From NCBI GenBank assembly GCA_037833965.1, contig AP031355.1, positions 10,007,501-10,071,500 on the forward strand: a stretch of DNA of 64,000 nucleotides, read 5' to 3'. Positions within the stretch are counted from its first letter, which is position 1, and each line of letters opens with the position of its first letter. Position numbers and translations under genes: made by a program. The notes beneath the pieces were generated by a model. The model searched no databases, had not been told where the DNA came from, and saw only the letters and a program-made list of their open reading frames with translations. This DNA comes from Marchantia polymorpha subsp. ruderalis (lineage: Eukaryota; Streptophyta; Marchantiopsida; Marchantiales; Marchantiaceae). Positions 8,444 through 19,910 of the stretch are shown piece by piece.

Positions 8444-11027
8444 ATGGCGGACGGACAAGCCAATGTGCGGCTGCCTCAGCTGATTACTAAGCATTCCTAT
8501 CCAAAGTATAAAGGGAGTGGGGATGACGACGATGCAGATTCCTACATCAAGTTGTTCGAATCGGTGTCCATTGCTAATCGCGAGATCGCCGACGAAGACC
8601 GACTACGGATCTTTCCAAGTCTTCTGCGGAAGAAGGCAAGAAGTTGGTACAATCACGAGAGCATCGATCCGACGGGGTTGACAACATGGGCTCAGCTGAA
8701 GGAGAAGTTCCTTCGACGCTTCCGCGAGCTCGGCTACGACAGTCGGGTATTGACAAAGTTGCGTAACCTGCAGCGAGAAAAGAAGGAGAGTCTGCGTGAC
8801 TACACTGAGAGATTTCTGGACCTCCTTGACAGAATACCGAAAACAGGACCAGGGTCCCCTTTCTCGGTACAGCAAGCTGTGGATTGGTATGTGACCGGCT
8901 TAACTCGGGAGATGGAGACTTTTTGCCGACGCAGTAAGTGCGATACTATTGAGGATGTGATTGCATCGGCCGAAGCCTTCGAAACTTCCACTCTCAACCG
9001 AAGAGGGCGAGAGAGACGGGAGTCAAAGGAGCAAAAACTGAAAGGGGGGGCGAAGACGACGCAGAGGTGCAACTCCGTCATCGGAAGAACCGTCCTCGGA
9101 CGAGAACCGTTCCTCATCCGAAGAAGAGGAAACCTCCTCGTCGGAGGAAGAGAAGAAGAGAAAGAAGCATGGGGCAGCGAAGAAGAAGGGCCCCCGACGA
9201 ATGACTATGGACAGAGCGCCGGGAGACATAGCCTCGAAGATGGAGAGCCTTGTGAAGGACTTCGCCGACCTCAAAGTTCAAGTGGTAGGCGGGCATGATC
9301 GCCGAAAATCACCCGGGAGAGTGCGAGCGAACTTGTGGTGCACTACGTGCGGAGCGGTGGGACATGCGAACACCGAGTGTCTTACCACCCGTCCGTCATA
9401 TCCAGTCAACGCAGTGGAGTGGGCACAACCGTACTATGGAGAACACCCCCAGTACTATGGAGAGGCGAGCGAAGAGACAGCCTACACCGTCCAGTCGGTC
9501 CCCGCCCCTACTGCAGTTTCAGCAATGCAGGTTCCACGGTATCATCCGGTAGATCGGGCCACTACGGTACCTGTGAGGCGAAGGGCACCTCCAGGGACGT
9601 TCGACCCACCGCCACCGCGGGCTTGTTATAATTGTGGGGAAGTTGGGCACTTCTCACCTCAGTGCCCCCATCCCAAAAGGCGAAACGATTATGTCCCGAC
9701 ATGTAGTAACTGCAAGAAGTCCGGGCATACTGCGCCAGAGTGTGATCAGCCACTAGTTCCTCGGCCATCGGTACGATTTGTGACCACCCCTGCCAAGGAG
9801 GACGTCCAAGTTAACCAGGTCGAAGTAGGTTCGGACAGAAATGACGAAGACGAAGAATGGCCGGCGGAAGAAGTTATGTGCGCACGAGTCGAAACTCGTA
9901 GTTCCAAGAAATCGAAGGAACAAGAGCGCGACACTCGCAAGCACGAACGAAGAACTGACGACCGGACGGGAAAAGGGAAAGAGAAGGCGTCCAGCAAGTC
10001 CGACTTGCGACCTGCACGAAAGTCTTCGGTTACGGGAGAAGCACCAGCAGTGCGCACCCAGACAGCGGTCGAAGATGAGCCAGTACGCTTGCTGAAACGG
10101 GACTATGCCCCGGATATCAGCGACGAGATAACAAACTTGTTGAAGGAAGCGATCCGCACCCAAAAGGAACCACCGCGGCCAGACTTGTCACCCTCCTTTG
10201 GGGTGAAGTTGGCAGCAACTTTGGAACCCCGCAGGGCGTCGTCCCCGACCCCTGCGACCCGACGCGTCCACTATGACTTAGTCGAAGATCTTGGAAACCG
10301 GCAAGTGAACATCACATTCAACCAGCTTCTTGAGGACAACAAGACGTATCGAAGGATGTTGATGCTTTCGTTACGACGCCCACGGAAGCCGCGCACACCC
10401 AAGGCCTCTCCGGTGTACCAAGTGGCCAGCGAAGACCAAGGGCCACCAGAGATTGATGTGGAAATAGCAGGGTGTTGTGTACGCAAGGTACCAGTAGACT
10501 CTGGATCAGGAGTCAACATAATGACGGAGGACACCGCAAGAGCCTTGGGGTTCAGTGAATACAAACCTTCGAGGCGTGTGTTGAGGTTGGCGGATCAGAC
10601 GAGGAGAATGCCTGCAGGTATGCAGGCATTGCAAGTATGCCTACGTAATGTCAAAACAATCATCGGTGGTGCAGACTTTCGGTTGACTTATATCATCCTT
10701 CAACCGATGCTGAAGCAAGGCTATGACATCCTGCTCGGGCGACCGTGGCTGTATGGCGCACAAGTACGATGTGACTGGCGTAGGCATCGCCTTAAGTTTT
10801 CCCACCCTACGGAGCCGACCAAGACCATCACGGTACCTTGGAACAAGGTCCGACATGAAGGAGAGACCCCATCGACAAGTGCGGGTTACACATCGGGGGT
10901 AGACAGTGATTCGACCGCGCGATCAGATTCCTGTGACACTGAATCCGATTATTTCGTGGGATTCGTTGTCTGCTGTTCTGTGGAAGAGGAAGAAGAACCG
11001 GAAGCTATTCAGCCGGAGGACGAATAG
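8444..11027 (+). pseudogene. gag-pro: Family A gag-protease, one frameshift
   Basis: I choose ATG 8444 because it opens directly into a retrotransposon gag domain (capsid-like region about 8480-8990). The frame is open upstream into U5, so an earlier start is possible. A run of seven G at 9044-9050 shifts the frame. Beyond it the protein continues through a Ser/Glu- and Lys-rich stretch, three CX2CX4HX4C zinc knuckles (CTTCGAVGHANTEC, CYNCGEVGHFSPQC, CSNCKKSGHTAPEC, about 9340-9750) and an aspartic protease with VDSGS at about 10495-10510. It ends at a UAG at 11025-11027 with pol in the same frame. No primer-binding site is recognisable between the LTR (8229) and gag. The G-run is most simply a one-base insertion, though programmed shifting cannot be excluded. 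Confidence 0.85.
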
Positions 11028-11033
11028 CAATTA
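11025..11033 (+). promoter_or_regulatory. Probable stop-codon readthrough site between gag-pro and pol
   Basis: The gag-pro frame ends GAA-UAG and is followed directly by CAA-UUA. The same frame then stays open for 946 codons through RT, RNase H and integrase. UAG-CAA-UUA fits the CARYYA readthrough context known from tobamoviruses. A second, inverted copy (48616-48624) has the same UAG and the same six following bases. This is inferred to set the gag to pol ratio. Confidence 0.75.
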
Positions 11034-13868
11034 ACGGTAGGACTGGGAAGGAGTGAGACGAGTCACACCGAGGGCATTGTCGACCCTAGTGACTGTCACG
11101 AAGTACAACTCAGTCCCGACAAGTGCTTGAAGGTATCAAGCACGGTGAAAGGAGACGAGCTAAGGCAGGTAGAGACATTCCTTAGCCATTATGTCGATGT
11201 CTTCGCCTGGAAGATCGAAGACATGAAGGGGATACCTGCACGGTATGGGGAACACCGTATTGATTTACTAGATGAAGCAGTACCCATACGTCAGCGCCAG
11301 TATCGCCTCAACCCAAAATACTCCTTCCTAGTTAAGGAGGAGATAGATAAGTACCTGAGCGCCGGTATCATTTACCCAGTGCTCAGCAGTGAGTGGGTGT
11401 CGCCGATTGTTATTGTACCAAAGAAGTTGACGGGTAAGATACGAGTGTGTCAGGATTTCCGGAAGTTGAATGCAGCAACACGCAAGGATCATCACCCGTT
11501 GCCGTTCACGGATGCCATTTTAGACCATGTCGCGGGACATGAGTGCTATAGCTTCCTGGACGGATTCTCAGGTTACAATCAGCTGTCTATCCGGGAACAG
11601 GACAAGGATAAAACTACGTTCACAACCGACTGGGGAACTTACGCATACCACAAGATGCCCTTCGGTCTGTGCAACGCACCTGCCACCTTTCAGCGGATGA
11701 TGACCAATATCTTTCAGGAGCAACTGAGGAAGTTCGTGGAAATATTCATAGATGACTTCTGTGTCTTTGGGAAGCGGTCAGAACACCTATGTCACCTGAA
11801 GCAGACCTTTGATAAATGTAGGGAGAGCAGTTTATCGCTGCACCCCGAGAAGTGCTTTTTCTTTATGACTAGTGGGATCTTGTTGGGCCATCGGGTCTCG
11901 GCAGACGGCATTGCAGTGGACAGCGAGAAGGTCAAGGTTATACTCGAGCTTGAGCCACCCACGAATTTGAGAGAGCTACGAGCATTCCTGGGTCATGTGG
12001 GCTACTACCAAAGATTCATACACCTGTATGCAACACTGGCGGCCGACCTGACCAAGTTGTTGAAGATGGACGAGCCTTATGCCTGGGGTGCGAACCAGCA
12101 GTCAGCATTCGAGGCTCTTAAAGCGAAACTCACGTCTGCTCCAGTGCTAAGGAGTCTAGACTGGAATCGACCATTCCATGTTTACGTGGACACATCTGCA
12201 TTCGCCATCAGTGTAGTACTGAGCCAAAAGGATGACAACAAGAAGGATTACCCGATCTATTTGGCGAGCCGTCAGCTGTCTCTAGCAGAGAGGAAGTACA
12301 CCACAACGGAGAGAGAAGCATTGGGGATGGTGTACTCCTGTAAAAAGTTTCGACACTACCTAATCTGCTACGAGTTTGTGTTCCATGTGGATCACTACGC
12401 ATTGCAACACCTAGTCAAGAAAGCCGACCTGTCGGGTCGGATAGCCAGATGGGTGCTGTTGCTACAAGAGTTCACCTACACGGTCCAGACCAGGAAAGGG
12501 GTGCATCACGAAAATGCGGATTACTTGTCCAGATTATGGACCCAGCCTACCGAGGAGAAATTGGTGGACGATTTCCCAGATGAAGAATTGTTTCAGTTGT
12601 CTACAGGGCACGAGTCCCGCTATGCCGACCTGTACCAATATCTGCTAACACTTCAGTGTCCCGTAGGCATGGACTTGGAACAGAGGACTGTCTTTATTCA
12701 TAAAGCAGGCCCGTACCAACTCCAGCAAGGTGTTTTGTTCAAGAAGATGGCAGATGAGCGCTTGTGCAGGTGTCTGGAGGAATCAGAGGTCCCAAGAGTG
12801 GTAAGTGCGATGCATACCGAGGAGGCGGGTGGACACTATGCCACCCGGAACACGGTCACAAAGATTGTAAATGCGGGGTATTGGTGGCCGACCATGTTTA
12901 AGGATGTTCTCGATTACATCCGCAAATGCGATAGCTGCCAGAGCACAGGGAGACCAACGCCTACAACACGATGGCCCCTGACTCCCATCATGCCTTTAGC
13001 ACCTTTCGAGAAGTGGGGCATTGACTTTGTAGGGCCGATACAACCAGTGACTAGGAACACACGAAGGCGCTACATTCTGGTAGCTACGGACTACGCCACC
13101 AAAATGGTGGAGGCCAAGGCCACCCGAAGGGATGATGCAGCCACAGTGGCAGCCTTCTTGTTCGAGTCGATTATCACGCGCTACGGTTGTCCCTTAGAGC
13201 TAGTCAGCGACCGGGGCACGCATTTTCTGAATCAGATCATAGAAGATCTGACACGGTATTTCCACATCAAGCACCGGAAGACTACCCCATACAATCCCAA
13301 GGCGAATGGATTGACGGAGAAGTCCAATGGTCTGTTGTGTAAAATACTACTCAAAGTCACGGTAAATCACGCTCACGACTGGGATACGAAGTTAGCAGCC
13401 GCTCTGTGGGCGTACCGGACAGCTGAGAAAATTACGACCAAACAGACACCATACTTTCTGGTGTATGGTCAACACCCGATCCTCCCGATCGAGTTCGAAG
13501 TACCCACCCAACGAACGTTGGATTTACAGAGGGTGAGTGCACAGGATAGTCAACTCTATAGATTACAGGAGGTCATGCTGCTGGAAGAGAGGAGACGAGA
13601 AGCCGAGGAACGCACCAGGAGAATTCAGCTCCGCCAGAAGGAGAGATACGATAAGAAGATCAAACCTGTGCTCCTGCAGAAGGGTGATTTGGCACTGCTC
13701 TACGACAGCAGGCATGCCAGATTCCCAGGCAAACTGCACCTCAGATGGATGGGACCTTACAGGGTTGTCGAAGTCTTCTCGAATGGATACATCCAACTTG
13801 CGGACCTAGCCGGCGATTTGTTTGGCACCCGAGTGAACGGGTGGAGGTTGAAGAAATATCACATGTGA
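11028..13868 (+). CDS. pol: Family A pol: RT, RNase H, integrase (intact frame, readthrough product)
   Basis: The frame is uninterrupted from the codon after UAG to the stop at 13868, 946 codons. A non-ATG initiation near 11127 is conceivable, but the frame is shared with gag-pro. The RT shows YLSAGIIYPVLSSEWVSP, LDGFSGYNQ, FGLCNAPATFQRMM and the catalytic IDD near 11745-11765. RNase H spans about 12170-12540 and ends ENADYLSRL. The integrase has the HHCC zinc region (about 12800-12950), the DDE core (D near 13022, D near 13208, E near 13317) and a GPY module (WMGPYRVVEV). No chromodomain is visible. It is the only unbroken pol in the window. Its gag upstream carries a frameshift and its leader lacks a primer-binding site, so the copy is probably immobile by itself. 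Confidence 0.9.
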   Translation, partial: QLTVGLGRSETSHTEGIVDPSDCHEVQLSPDKCLKVSSTVKGDELRQVETFLSHYVDVFAWKIEDMKGIPARYGEHRIDLLDEAVPIRQRQYRLNPKYSFLVKEEIDKYLSAGIIYPVLSSEWVSPIVIVPKKLTGKIRVCQDFRKLNAATRKDHHPLPFTDAILDHVAGHECYSFLDGFSGYNQLSIREQDKDKTTFTTDWGTYAYHKMPFGLCNAPATFQRMMTNIFQEQLRKFVEIFIDDFCVFGKRSEHLCHLKQTFDKCRESSLSLHPEKCFFFMTSGILLGHRVSADGIAVDSEKVKVILELEPPTNLRELRAFLGHVGYYQRFIHLYATLAADLTKLLKMDEPYAWGANQQSAFEALKAKLTSAPVLRSLDWNRPFHVYVDTSAFAISVVLSQKDDNKKDYPIYLASRQLSLAERKYTTTEREALGMVYSCKKFRHYLICYEFVFHVDHYALQHLVKKADLSGRIARWVLLLQEFTYTVQTRKGVHHENADYLSRLWTQPTEEKLVDDFPDEELFQLSTGHESRYADLYQYLLTLQCPVGMDLEQRTVFIHKAGPYQLQQGVLFKKMADERLCRCLEESEVPRVVSAMHTEEAGGHYATRNTVTKIVNAGYWWPTMFKDVLDYIRKCDSCQSTGRPTPTTRWPLTPIMPLAPFEKWGIDFVGPIQPVTRNTRRRYILVATDYATKMVEAKATRRDDAATVAAFLFESIITRYGCPLELVSDRGTHFLNQIIEDLTRYFHIKHRKTTPYNPKANGLTEKSNGLLCKILLKVTVNHAHDWDTKLAAALWAYRTAEKITTKQTPYFLVYGQHPILPIEFEVPTQRTLDLQRVSAQDSQLYRLQEVMLLEERRREAEERTRRIQLRQKERYDKKIKPVLLQKGDLALLYDSRHARFPGKLHLRWMGPYRVVEVFSNGYIQLADLAGDLFGTRVNGWRLKKYHM

Positions 13869-13889
13869 GTGTTCGCGTGGGCGCTCACA

Positions 13890-13905
13890 ATTGAGGAGGG
13901 GAGCA
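13890..13905 (+). promoter_or_regulatory. Polypurine tract of body 2
   Basis: ATTGAGGAGGGGAGCA lies directly before TGTGGTACCCC at 13906. It is the plus-strand primer site and marks the start of LTR 2. Confidence 0.85.
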
Positions 13906-15508
13906 TGTGGTACCCCACTTTTGGTAATTTTGAGGAAATTAAAACATTTTTGGAAAACTATACCACGGCAGCAATGTAAATAGCCTTCGGTGCATCAAAA
14001 CAGAGTGAATTCGGAAGATCGCAGAGATTCTCAAGGAACCTCGTAGAATCTAGGAGTTGGGTGCAGCAGTAAGGAAGGGCACCCCCCCTCCTTGCGAGCT
14101 CTGCAGTTAGGATCCCTACGGCGCAAGGCGCAAAATCCGCCTTCGGCGCTGCGTCCGCGGCGGTAGGGAAATCCTTGATATTTAGGTCAACCCCCAACGC
14201 CGTGACTTAGTTAGAATCTCGTTGGAAAGACCTTGACGCGCTGATTCCAACGAGCCCAAGAACGCCAACAACGGATAAGGACTCCGGGAGTTATGAAGGT
14301 TGTAAGATACTCAGCTCTTCGCCTGCGCACAAGCGGAGAAGTTTTGTCCTATGCGCGGACGAAGGAAGTTCGCCTGCGCACAGGGGAAATAGGGTTTTGA
14401 TGTAGGCGCGAAGCTCGCCTACGCACAGGCGTGCGCCTGTGCACAGGCGTTTCGGCGTCGGCGGGAAATCCGCCTTGGGCCCTAGAAATGCGCCTTGTGA
14501 GGTAGAAATTGTACGGCGCCTTCTGCGCAAGCGCAACGCCGCGGACGAGCAAGGAGCCGCCAGAACAGTAAAAACCGTACGGACCGTACGGACTGTACGG
14601 ACGGGACGGATGGATGCGCTCTTGGACGGACGGAGTTGCGGCGGCAAGAGCGCCGACGGAGAGACAAGGAACGGACAGTCTGGACGGAGTCGGTTGACCG
14701 CGGTCAACGCCTTCCGCGCCAGCGCATCGACGCGGACGGACTTCGCCTGCGCACAGGCGCTCGTCTGTGCACAGGAGGGTGAAGTTCCGCGTCGGCGGAG
14801 AATCCGCCGGGGAGTACGACTGCGAGCGGAGCGGGAGTTGAACTTTTGTCCGACATGTGGACACACGCGCCGAGGCATAGGAGGATTGGCTGAGGAGCGG
14901 TACGTACGAGTGTACCGCGCAAGGCGGAAAATCCGCCTTCGGAGTTGCGCACCCGTGTCTGCGGCGTAGTACGCTCGCGGAGTTCAAATTCGCCGATTCG
15001 AGCGTGAGAGTTTAATCGGCGACGGCGGAGCGTGAAGCCGCGCGTGAGAGCGGAGACCGTTTTAGCGTAGAGCCGGCGCGGCCATCAATTGAGTCGTCCT
15101 TTGCGAGCAATAGCCGACCATGACCTTCGACCGGGAGGCGGAGAGCGTCCCATTCTTGAATTCGCGATTCCATTCTCTAGTGCGAGCTGCGCGCGTCCAT
15201 CTGCTGGCTGCTAAGCATTCTCGACATCGCCGCGCAGAGGATTTCTTGGTGATTGAGGGAGAAGTGAGTGCGCGTGATTTGGAATTGAGGGCGATTAGAG
15301 TTTGCCGAGGAAGAAAGGAGCTCGAGCGGAGCGGAAGGAGAATGAGCGAGCGGGTGAACTCCAAGAACGCAATGACGAGACTGGGCCGATTGCGGATGCT
15401 GCCGCTCCGACTACCACAGAACGGGCTGCGCGCTTTTGAGGAGCGCCTGATGGCAAGAAAGCTCGATTTCTTGCTATGGGGATGGAACTACATCTGTGTG
15501 GATATGGT
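13906..15508 (+). repeat. Family A LTR 2, left part
   Basis: This is the first 1,603 bp of the LTR that follows body 2. It holds the palindrome-rich leader and the beginning of the LTR reading frame, up to the point where a solo LTR inserted. It belongs to the diverged subfamily (protein start MTFDREAESV rather than MTFDRAAENV). The LTR continues at 20881. Confidence 0.88.
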
Positions 15509-16754
15509 TGTGGTACCCCACTTTTGGCAATTTTGAGGAAATTAAAACATTTTTGGAAAACTGTACCCTAGCAGCATTGTAAATAGCCTTCGGTACATCA
15601 AAACAGAGTGAATCCGGAAGATCGCGGGGATTCTCGAGGGATCTTGTAGAATCTGGGATTTGGGGTGCCGCAGTAAGGACAGGCACCACCCTCCCTGCGA
15701 GCTCTGCAGTTAGGATCTCTACGGCGCAAGGCGCAAAAACCGCCTTCGGAGGTTGCGTCCGCGGCTGTAGGGAAACCCCCGTAATTAGGTCAACCCTCGG
15801 GCGCCTTGACCAAGTTAGGATCCCATTGGAAAGAGCTCGACGCGCTGATTCCAACGAGCCCAAGAACGCTTGGAACGGACGAGGACTTAGGGAGTTATCG
15901 CTATTGAAAGAAACGGAGGCGGTCGCCTACGGCGGAAGGAGTTCGCCACCGGCGCGAATTCCGCCTACGCGGAAGGGGGATTCAAGTTTTGTCCTATGCG
16001 CGGACGAAGGCGTTCGCCTGTGCACAGGCGAAGTAGGGTTAGGGAAGGCGCGAAGTCCGCCTACGCACAGGCGTTCGCCTGTGCACAGGCACTTCGGCGT
16101 CGGCGGAAAATCCGCCTTGGGCCCTAGAAATGCGCCTTGTGAGGTAGAAAGTGTACGGCGCCTTCCGCGCCAGCGCAGCGCCACGTACGTCGGAAGAGCC
16201 GCCAGAATAATCCCATCGGTACGGACCATGCGGACGGCACGGGTGGATGCGCTCTTGGACGGACGGAGTTACGGCGGCGGAAGCGCCGACGGAGAGACAA
16301 GGAACGGACAGGCTGGACGGAGACGGCTGACCACGGTCAACGCCTTCCGCGCCAGCGCAGCGCCGCGGACGGAATTCGCCTGCGCACAGGCGAACGCCTG
16401 TGCACAGGAGGATGTTCAAGTTCCGCGCCGGCGGAGAATCCGCCGAGGCTCCTGCCTGCGCACAGGCAGGAGTTGAACTTTTGTCCGACATGCGGACACA
16501 CGCGTCAAGGCAGAGGGGGATTGGCCGAGGGGCGGTACGAACAAGTGTACCGCGCAAGGCGGAAAACTCGCCTTCGGCGCTACGCCCCCATGTCCGCAGG
16601 GTGACACGCTCGCGGAGTTCAAATCCGCCAATTCGAGCGTGAGAGTTTAATCGACGACGGCGGAGCGTGAAGCCGCGCGTGAGAGCGAAGACCGTTCCAG
16701 CGTACAGCCGGCGCGGCCATCAAGTGAGACGTTCTTCACGACCAAGAGCCGACC

Positions 16755-19700
16755 ATGACCTTCGACCGGGCGGCGGAGAACGTCCCATTCTTGAATTCGC
16801 GATTCCAATCTCTTGTGCGCGCTGCGCGCATCCATCTGCTGGCTGCGGAACATTCTCGACGTCGTCGCACAGGAGATTTCTTGTTGATTGAGGGAGAAGT
16901 GAGTGCGCGTGATTTGGAATTGAGAGCGATTAGAGTTTGCCGAGAGAGAAAGAAGCACGGGCGGTGCGGGAGTAGAATGAGCGGGCGAGCGAACCCCAGG
17001 AACGCAATGACGAGACCGAGCAGATTGCGGATGGTGCCACTTCGCCTACCGCAGAACGGGCTGCGCGCTTTTGAGGAGCGCTTAATAGCAAGAAAGCTCA
17101 ATTTCTTGCTATGGGGATGGAATTACATCTGTGCGAATATGGTGCGCGAGTGGCTAGAGCCACAGGGACCACCCTCGCGCGGATTGCGTCCGCATGTTGA
17201 CCGGTGGACAGTCCAAGATTGGGCGCAGGCGTTGGGAAGATGTGCTGGCATGCCAGGGCATCTCCTTTTCGACAGTGAGAGCATCAAGGTGACCAAGCAA
17301 GAGGAGGCGCAATTTGTGGAGCTGTTCAAGACCGGGAGGTCTACCAAGAATGGGTACAGGACCCGCGATTACAAGGATCGATTTCGCCGGACTTTGTCCG
17401 CGGCGCTGATGCAATTACTGCAGCCGCACCGCGCCTGCTACATCACATTGTGGCAAGTCTCTTTTGTGGAGTGCGTCATCGAGGGAACTCCAATTCACTG
17501 GGCGAGCATCCTGCACAGGGTGATGCGACAGCACGCGTTTGAGGAGAAGGGGGGAACTCTAAACCATCTTTCTCCTTTCCTCATCAATTTTTATCGACAG
17601 CGGAATTGTTTGACAGCGGCGGAGCTTGAACATTTTCCGCCATTGTCCATCGACCATCCCGGGAAGTATGTGCGGGAGAACGAGGTCGATACTGATGCAG
17701 AGGAGTCACCGACTTCTACGCCATCAAGACGGAGGGACGAAGGGAGACACACCCCTGCAGCGCGAGTGCCGCGGAAGCGGCGATGGAGGGAAGAGTCTGA
17801 AGAGGAGCAGCATCAAGAACCCTCTGCTCCCATTCGACCGCGGCCGCTGTGCGAGCCATACAGCCGGCCGAAGCAGAAGGCACGCAGACTGGTGTTGCCA
17901 GCTGACAGTGCAGACACGGCGACAATTGCGACGGAGATAGGAAGTGCGTCACCAGAGAGGCGAGAGGAAGCGCGGACGACCGCAGGAGCAACGGGCCACG
18001 CTGCAACCTCGTCGGGAGAGAGGCCGCCTACGGGCCAAGGGCCTCCGGAGTTACCGCGTGCGATGCGGACAGAGGTTCCGTTTGCGCACAGGCGAACCTC
18101 CGCGGACGGACGAGCCTCCGCGGACCGGCGAACACAAGTGGACGTGGATCTACGCTTACGCGTGGGAAGGAGCAGTCCGCCTGTGCACAGGTCGCCTGTG
18201 CACAGGACACCTCCGCACGTGCCGCCTGTGCACAGGCAAGAATCACCCCCGTTCCAACGTAGGAAGGGGAAGGAGCCGGCGGAAGAACCGCCTACGAGAC
18301 ACCGGCCCTCGGGGCCAGACCCACCGGCGCACCACGCGCCGCAATTTGTGCCTTCGGCGCCAGGGCCTTCGAGCCGAGGAGATACGAGCAGAGAGCGTGC
18401 GGAGGCCGCACCATCGGCGGGAAGTCCACCGATAGATGCGCCTTCGGCGGTAGGGCCTATAGGCCAAGGAACATCGGGCGTGCGGCCCCCGGCCATGTCG
18501 CCTTCGGCGATAGATGTCCGCGGCGCTACGCCCGCGGCAGACAAGGCGCCGGCAAATGCGCCTGCGCACGGGCCGGGCACGGCCCCCACGGACCGATCAA
18601 GGGAGCAGCAGACGGAGGAGCGGAGTGTTTGTCCGCGGGATGAAATCTCGATGCGCGATGCTCAATCCAACCCCGCGCAGCCACCCTCCGCTCAATCGCC
18701 TTCGGCGACGGACGACGGCGACAGAGAGAACGCGGTAGGCGATCAACAAGCGAGCGACGGGGATGCCGCTCGGGTACATTCGCCTTCCGCCTTAGACATT
18801 TTGGCGACGAGCAGCGAGGCTGCAGCCGTGCCTTCGCAGGCAGCACACGTCGAGGACGTGCAGCCCCACTCGGGGCAGTCGCCGACGCAATCAATGGCGA
18901 CTGAAATTCTCCACTCGGATGATGACGACGGAGGCTCCACGGAAGAAATGTCAGGAGCAGAAGACACCGAGGAGGAGGAGGAGGAAATTGTTGGAGCGCC
19001 GGCGGCGGCGCTCTCTGAGCAGGTGATTGCGTTGCTGCGGTACTTGGATCGCAAGGTCGATAAATACGCCGACCCACTTCAGCCGGGATCTTACATCGAG
19101 TTAGTGCGCAGGCGGACTCGCACTAAAGTCCACACCAGCAAGCTATTAGCTAGAGTGGACCAGGAGTTGAGGGACTTGAAGGAGAAGCATGAGTGCTTGT
19201 GGGGTCAGTACAAGCTTAATCAGAAATTCTACAAGCACTCCGAGAAGATGAAGGATGAGAAACTGGGCGAGCTCACCAAGGAGCAGGTGAAGGTCAAGGA
19301 AGCACTCGATTCTGAGCAGGCCCAGAATCGGATTTTGTCAGAGGAGCTCGTGCGACAGACGCGGTTGTTGGAACAATGTCAGCTCGCACGGCAGGCGGAT
19401 GAAGAGTTAATCCGCAGGTTGCAGTCAGAGTGTGGCGAATTGAGAGCGCAACGTGCTGAAGCCGAATCGCAATTAGTGATAATTGAAGAGGATCGCAGGA
19501 AGGAGGCGGATCGCACGAAGGTGGAGACGGCGAGGCGAGTCGCCCACTGTCTCAAGGGCTACGCCCATTGGGAAGTGAAGGCGCAGGAGAAACTCACACT
19601 GCGTGAGTTTGAATTGCGCGCAGCCGGGTTGTTGTCAGGCGACAGTAGGAGTCGGCGGAAGGTAGCGAAGAAGCTCGAGGCCTTTCTGTCGAAGGCACAG

Positions 19701-19874
19701 GATACCATGTCCGCCCTCGAGGGGGAGGTGTCCGCGGCGTTGCAGCGGTTGGGACTGCGCAGTCGAGCGGAAGAGTGGCAGGGTAGGGAGTTAGTGCGCG
19801 GCAGTCGGCCGCGCAGGATACGTAGTACAGGTTCCGCGGAGTGTAGTGTAGCGTGGTTCCGTGCAGGCGTGTAG
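16755..19874 (+). CDS. Uncharacterised LTR-encoded protein, 1,039 aa (copy 2)
   Basis: An unbroken frame with the same ATG context and domain order as the copy at 4083: basic N-terminus, conserved region of about 200 residues, Pro/Ala/Ser-rich linker, acidic stretch (EEEEEE at about 18975) and coiled coil. It is six residues shorter because one 18-bp palindromic unit is absent near 18190. It lies in a solo LTR, so any expression would come from U3 or neighbouring promoters alone. The TATA box at 19911 lies 37 bp past the stop and would drive transcription away from the frame. The protein is not recognised, and its function is unknown. Confidence 0.72.
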   Translation: MTFDRAAENVPFLNSRFQSLVRAARIHLLAAEHSRRRRTGDFLLIEGEVSARDLELRAIRVCRERKKHGRCGSRMSGRANPRNAMTRPSRLRMVPLRLPQNGLRAFEERLIARKLNFLLWGWNYICANMVREWLEPQGPPSRGLRPHVDRWTVQDWAQALGRCAGMPGHLLFDSESIKVTKQEEAQFVELFKTGRSTKNGYRTRDYKDRFRRTLSAALMQLLQPHRACYITLWQVSFVECVIEGTPIHWASILHRVMRQHAFEEKGGTLNHLSPFLINFYRQRNCLTAAELEHFPPLSIDHPGKYVRENEVDTDAEESPTSTPSRRRDEGRHTPAARVPRKRRWREESEEEQHQEPSAPIRPRPLCEPYSRPKQKARRLVLPADSADTATIATEIGSASPERREEARTTAGATGHAATSSGERPPTGQGPPELPRAMRTEVPFAHRRTSADGRASADRRTQVDVDLRLRVGRSSPPVHRSPVHRTPPHVPPVHRQESPPFQRRKGKEPAEEPPTRHRPSGPDPPAHHAPQFVPSAPGPSSRGDTSRERAEAAPSAGSPPIDAPSAVGPIGQGTSGVRPPAMSPSAIDVRGATPAADKAPANAPAHGPGTAPTDRSREQQTEERSVCPRDEISMRDAQSNPAQPPSAQSPSATDDGDRENAVGDQQASDGDAARVHSPSALDILATSSEAAAVPSQAAHVEDVQPHSGQSPTQSMATEILHSDDDDGGSTEEMSGAEDTEEEEEEIVGAPAAALSEQVIALLRYLDRKVDKYADPLQPGSYIELVRRRTRTKVHTSKLLARVDQELRDLKEKHECLWGQYKLNQKFYKHSEKMKDEKLGELTKEQVKVKEALDSEQAQNRILSEELVRQTRLLEQCQLARQADEELIRRLQSECGELRAQRAEAESQLVIIEEDRRKEADRTKVETARRVAHCLKGYAHWEVKAQEKLTLREFELRAAGLLSGDSRSRRKVAKKLEAFLSKAQDTMSALEGEVSAALQRLGLRSRAEEWQGRELVRGSRPRRIRSTGSAECSVAWFRAGV

Positions 19875-19910
19875 CGTAGTGCAGTGTAGTGCTAGGTAGG
19901 ACTTAGAAGG

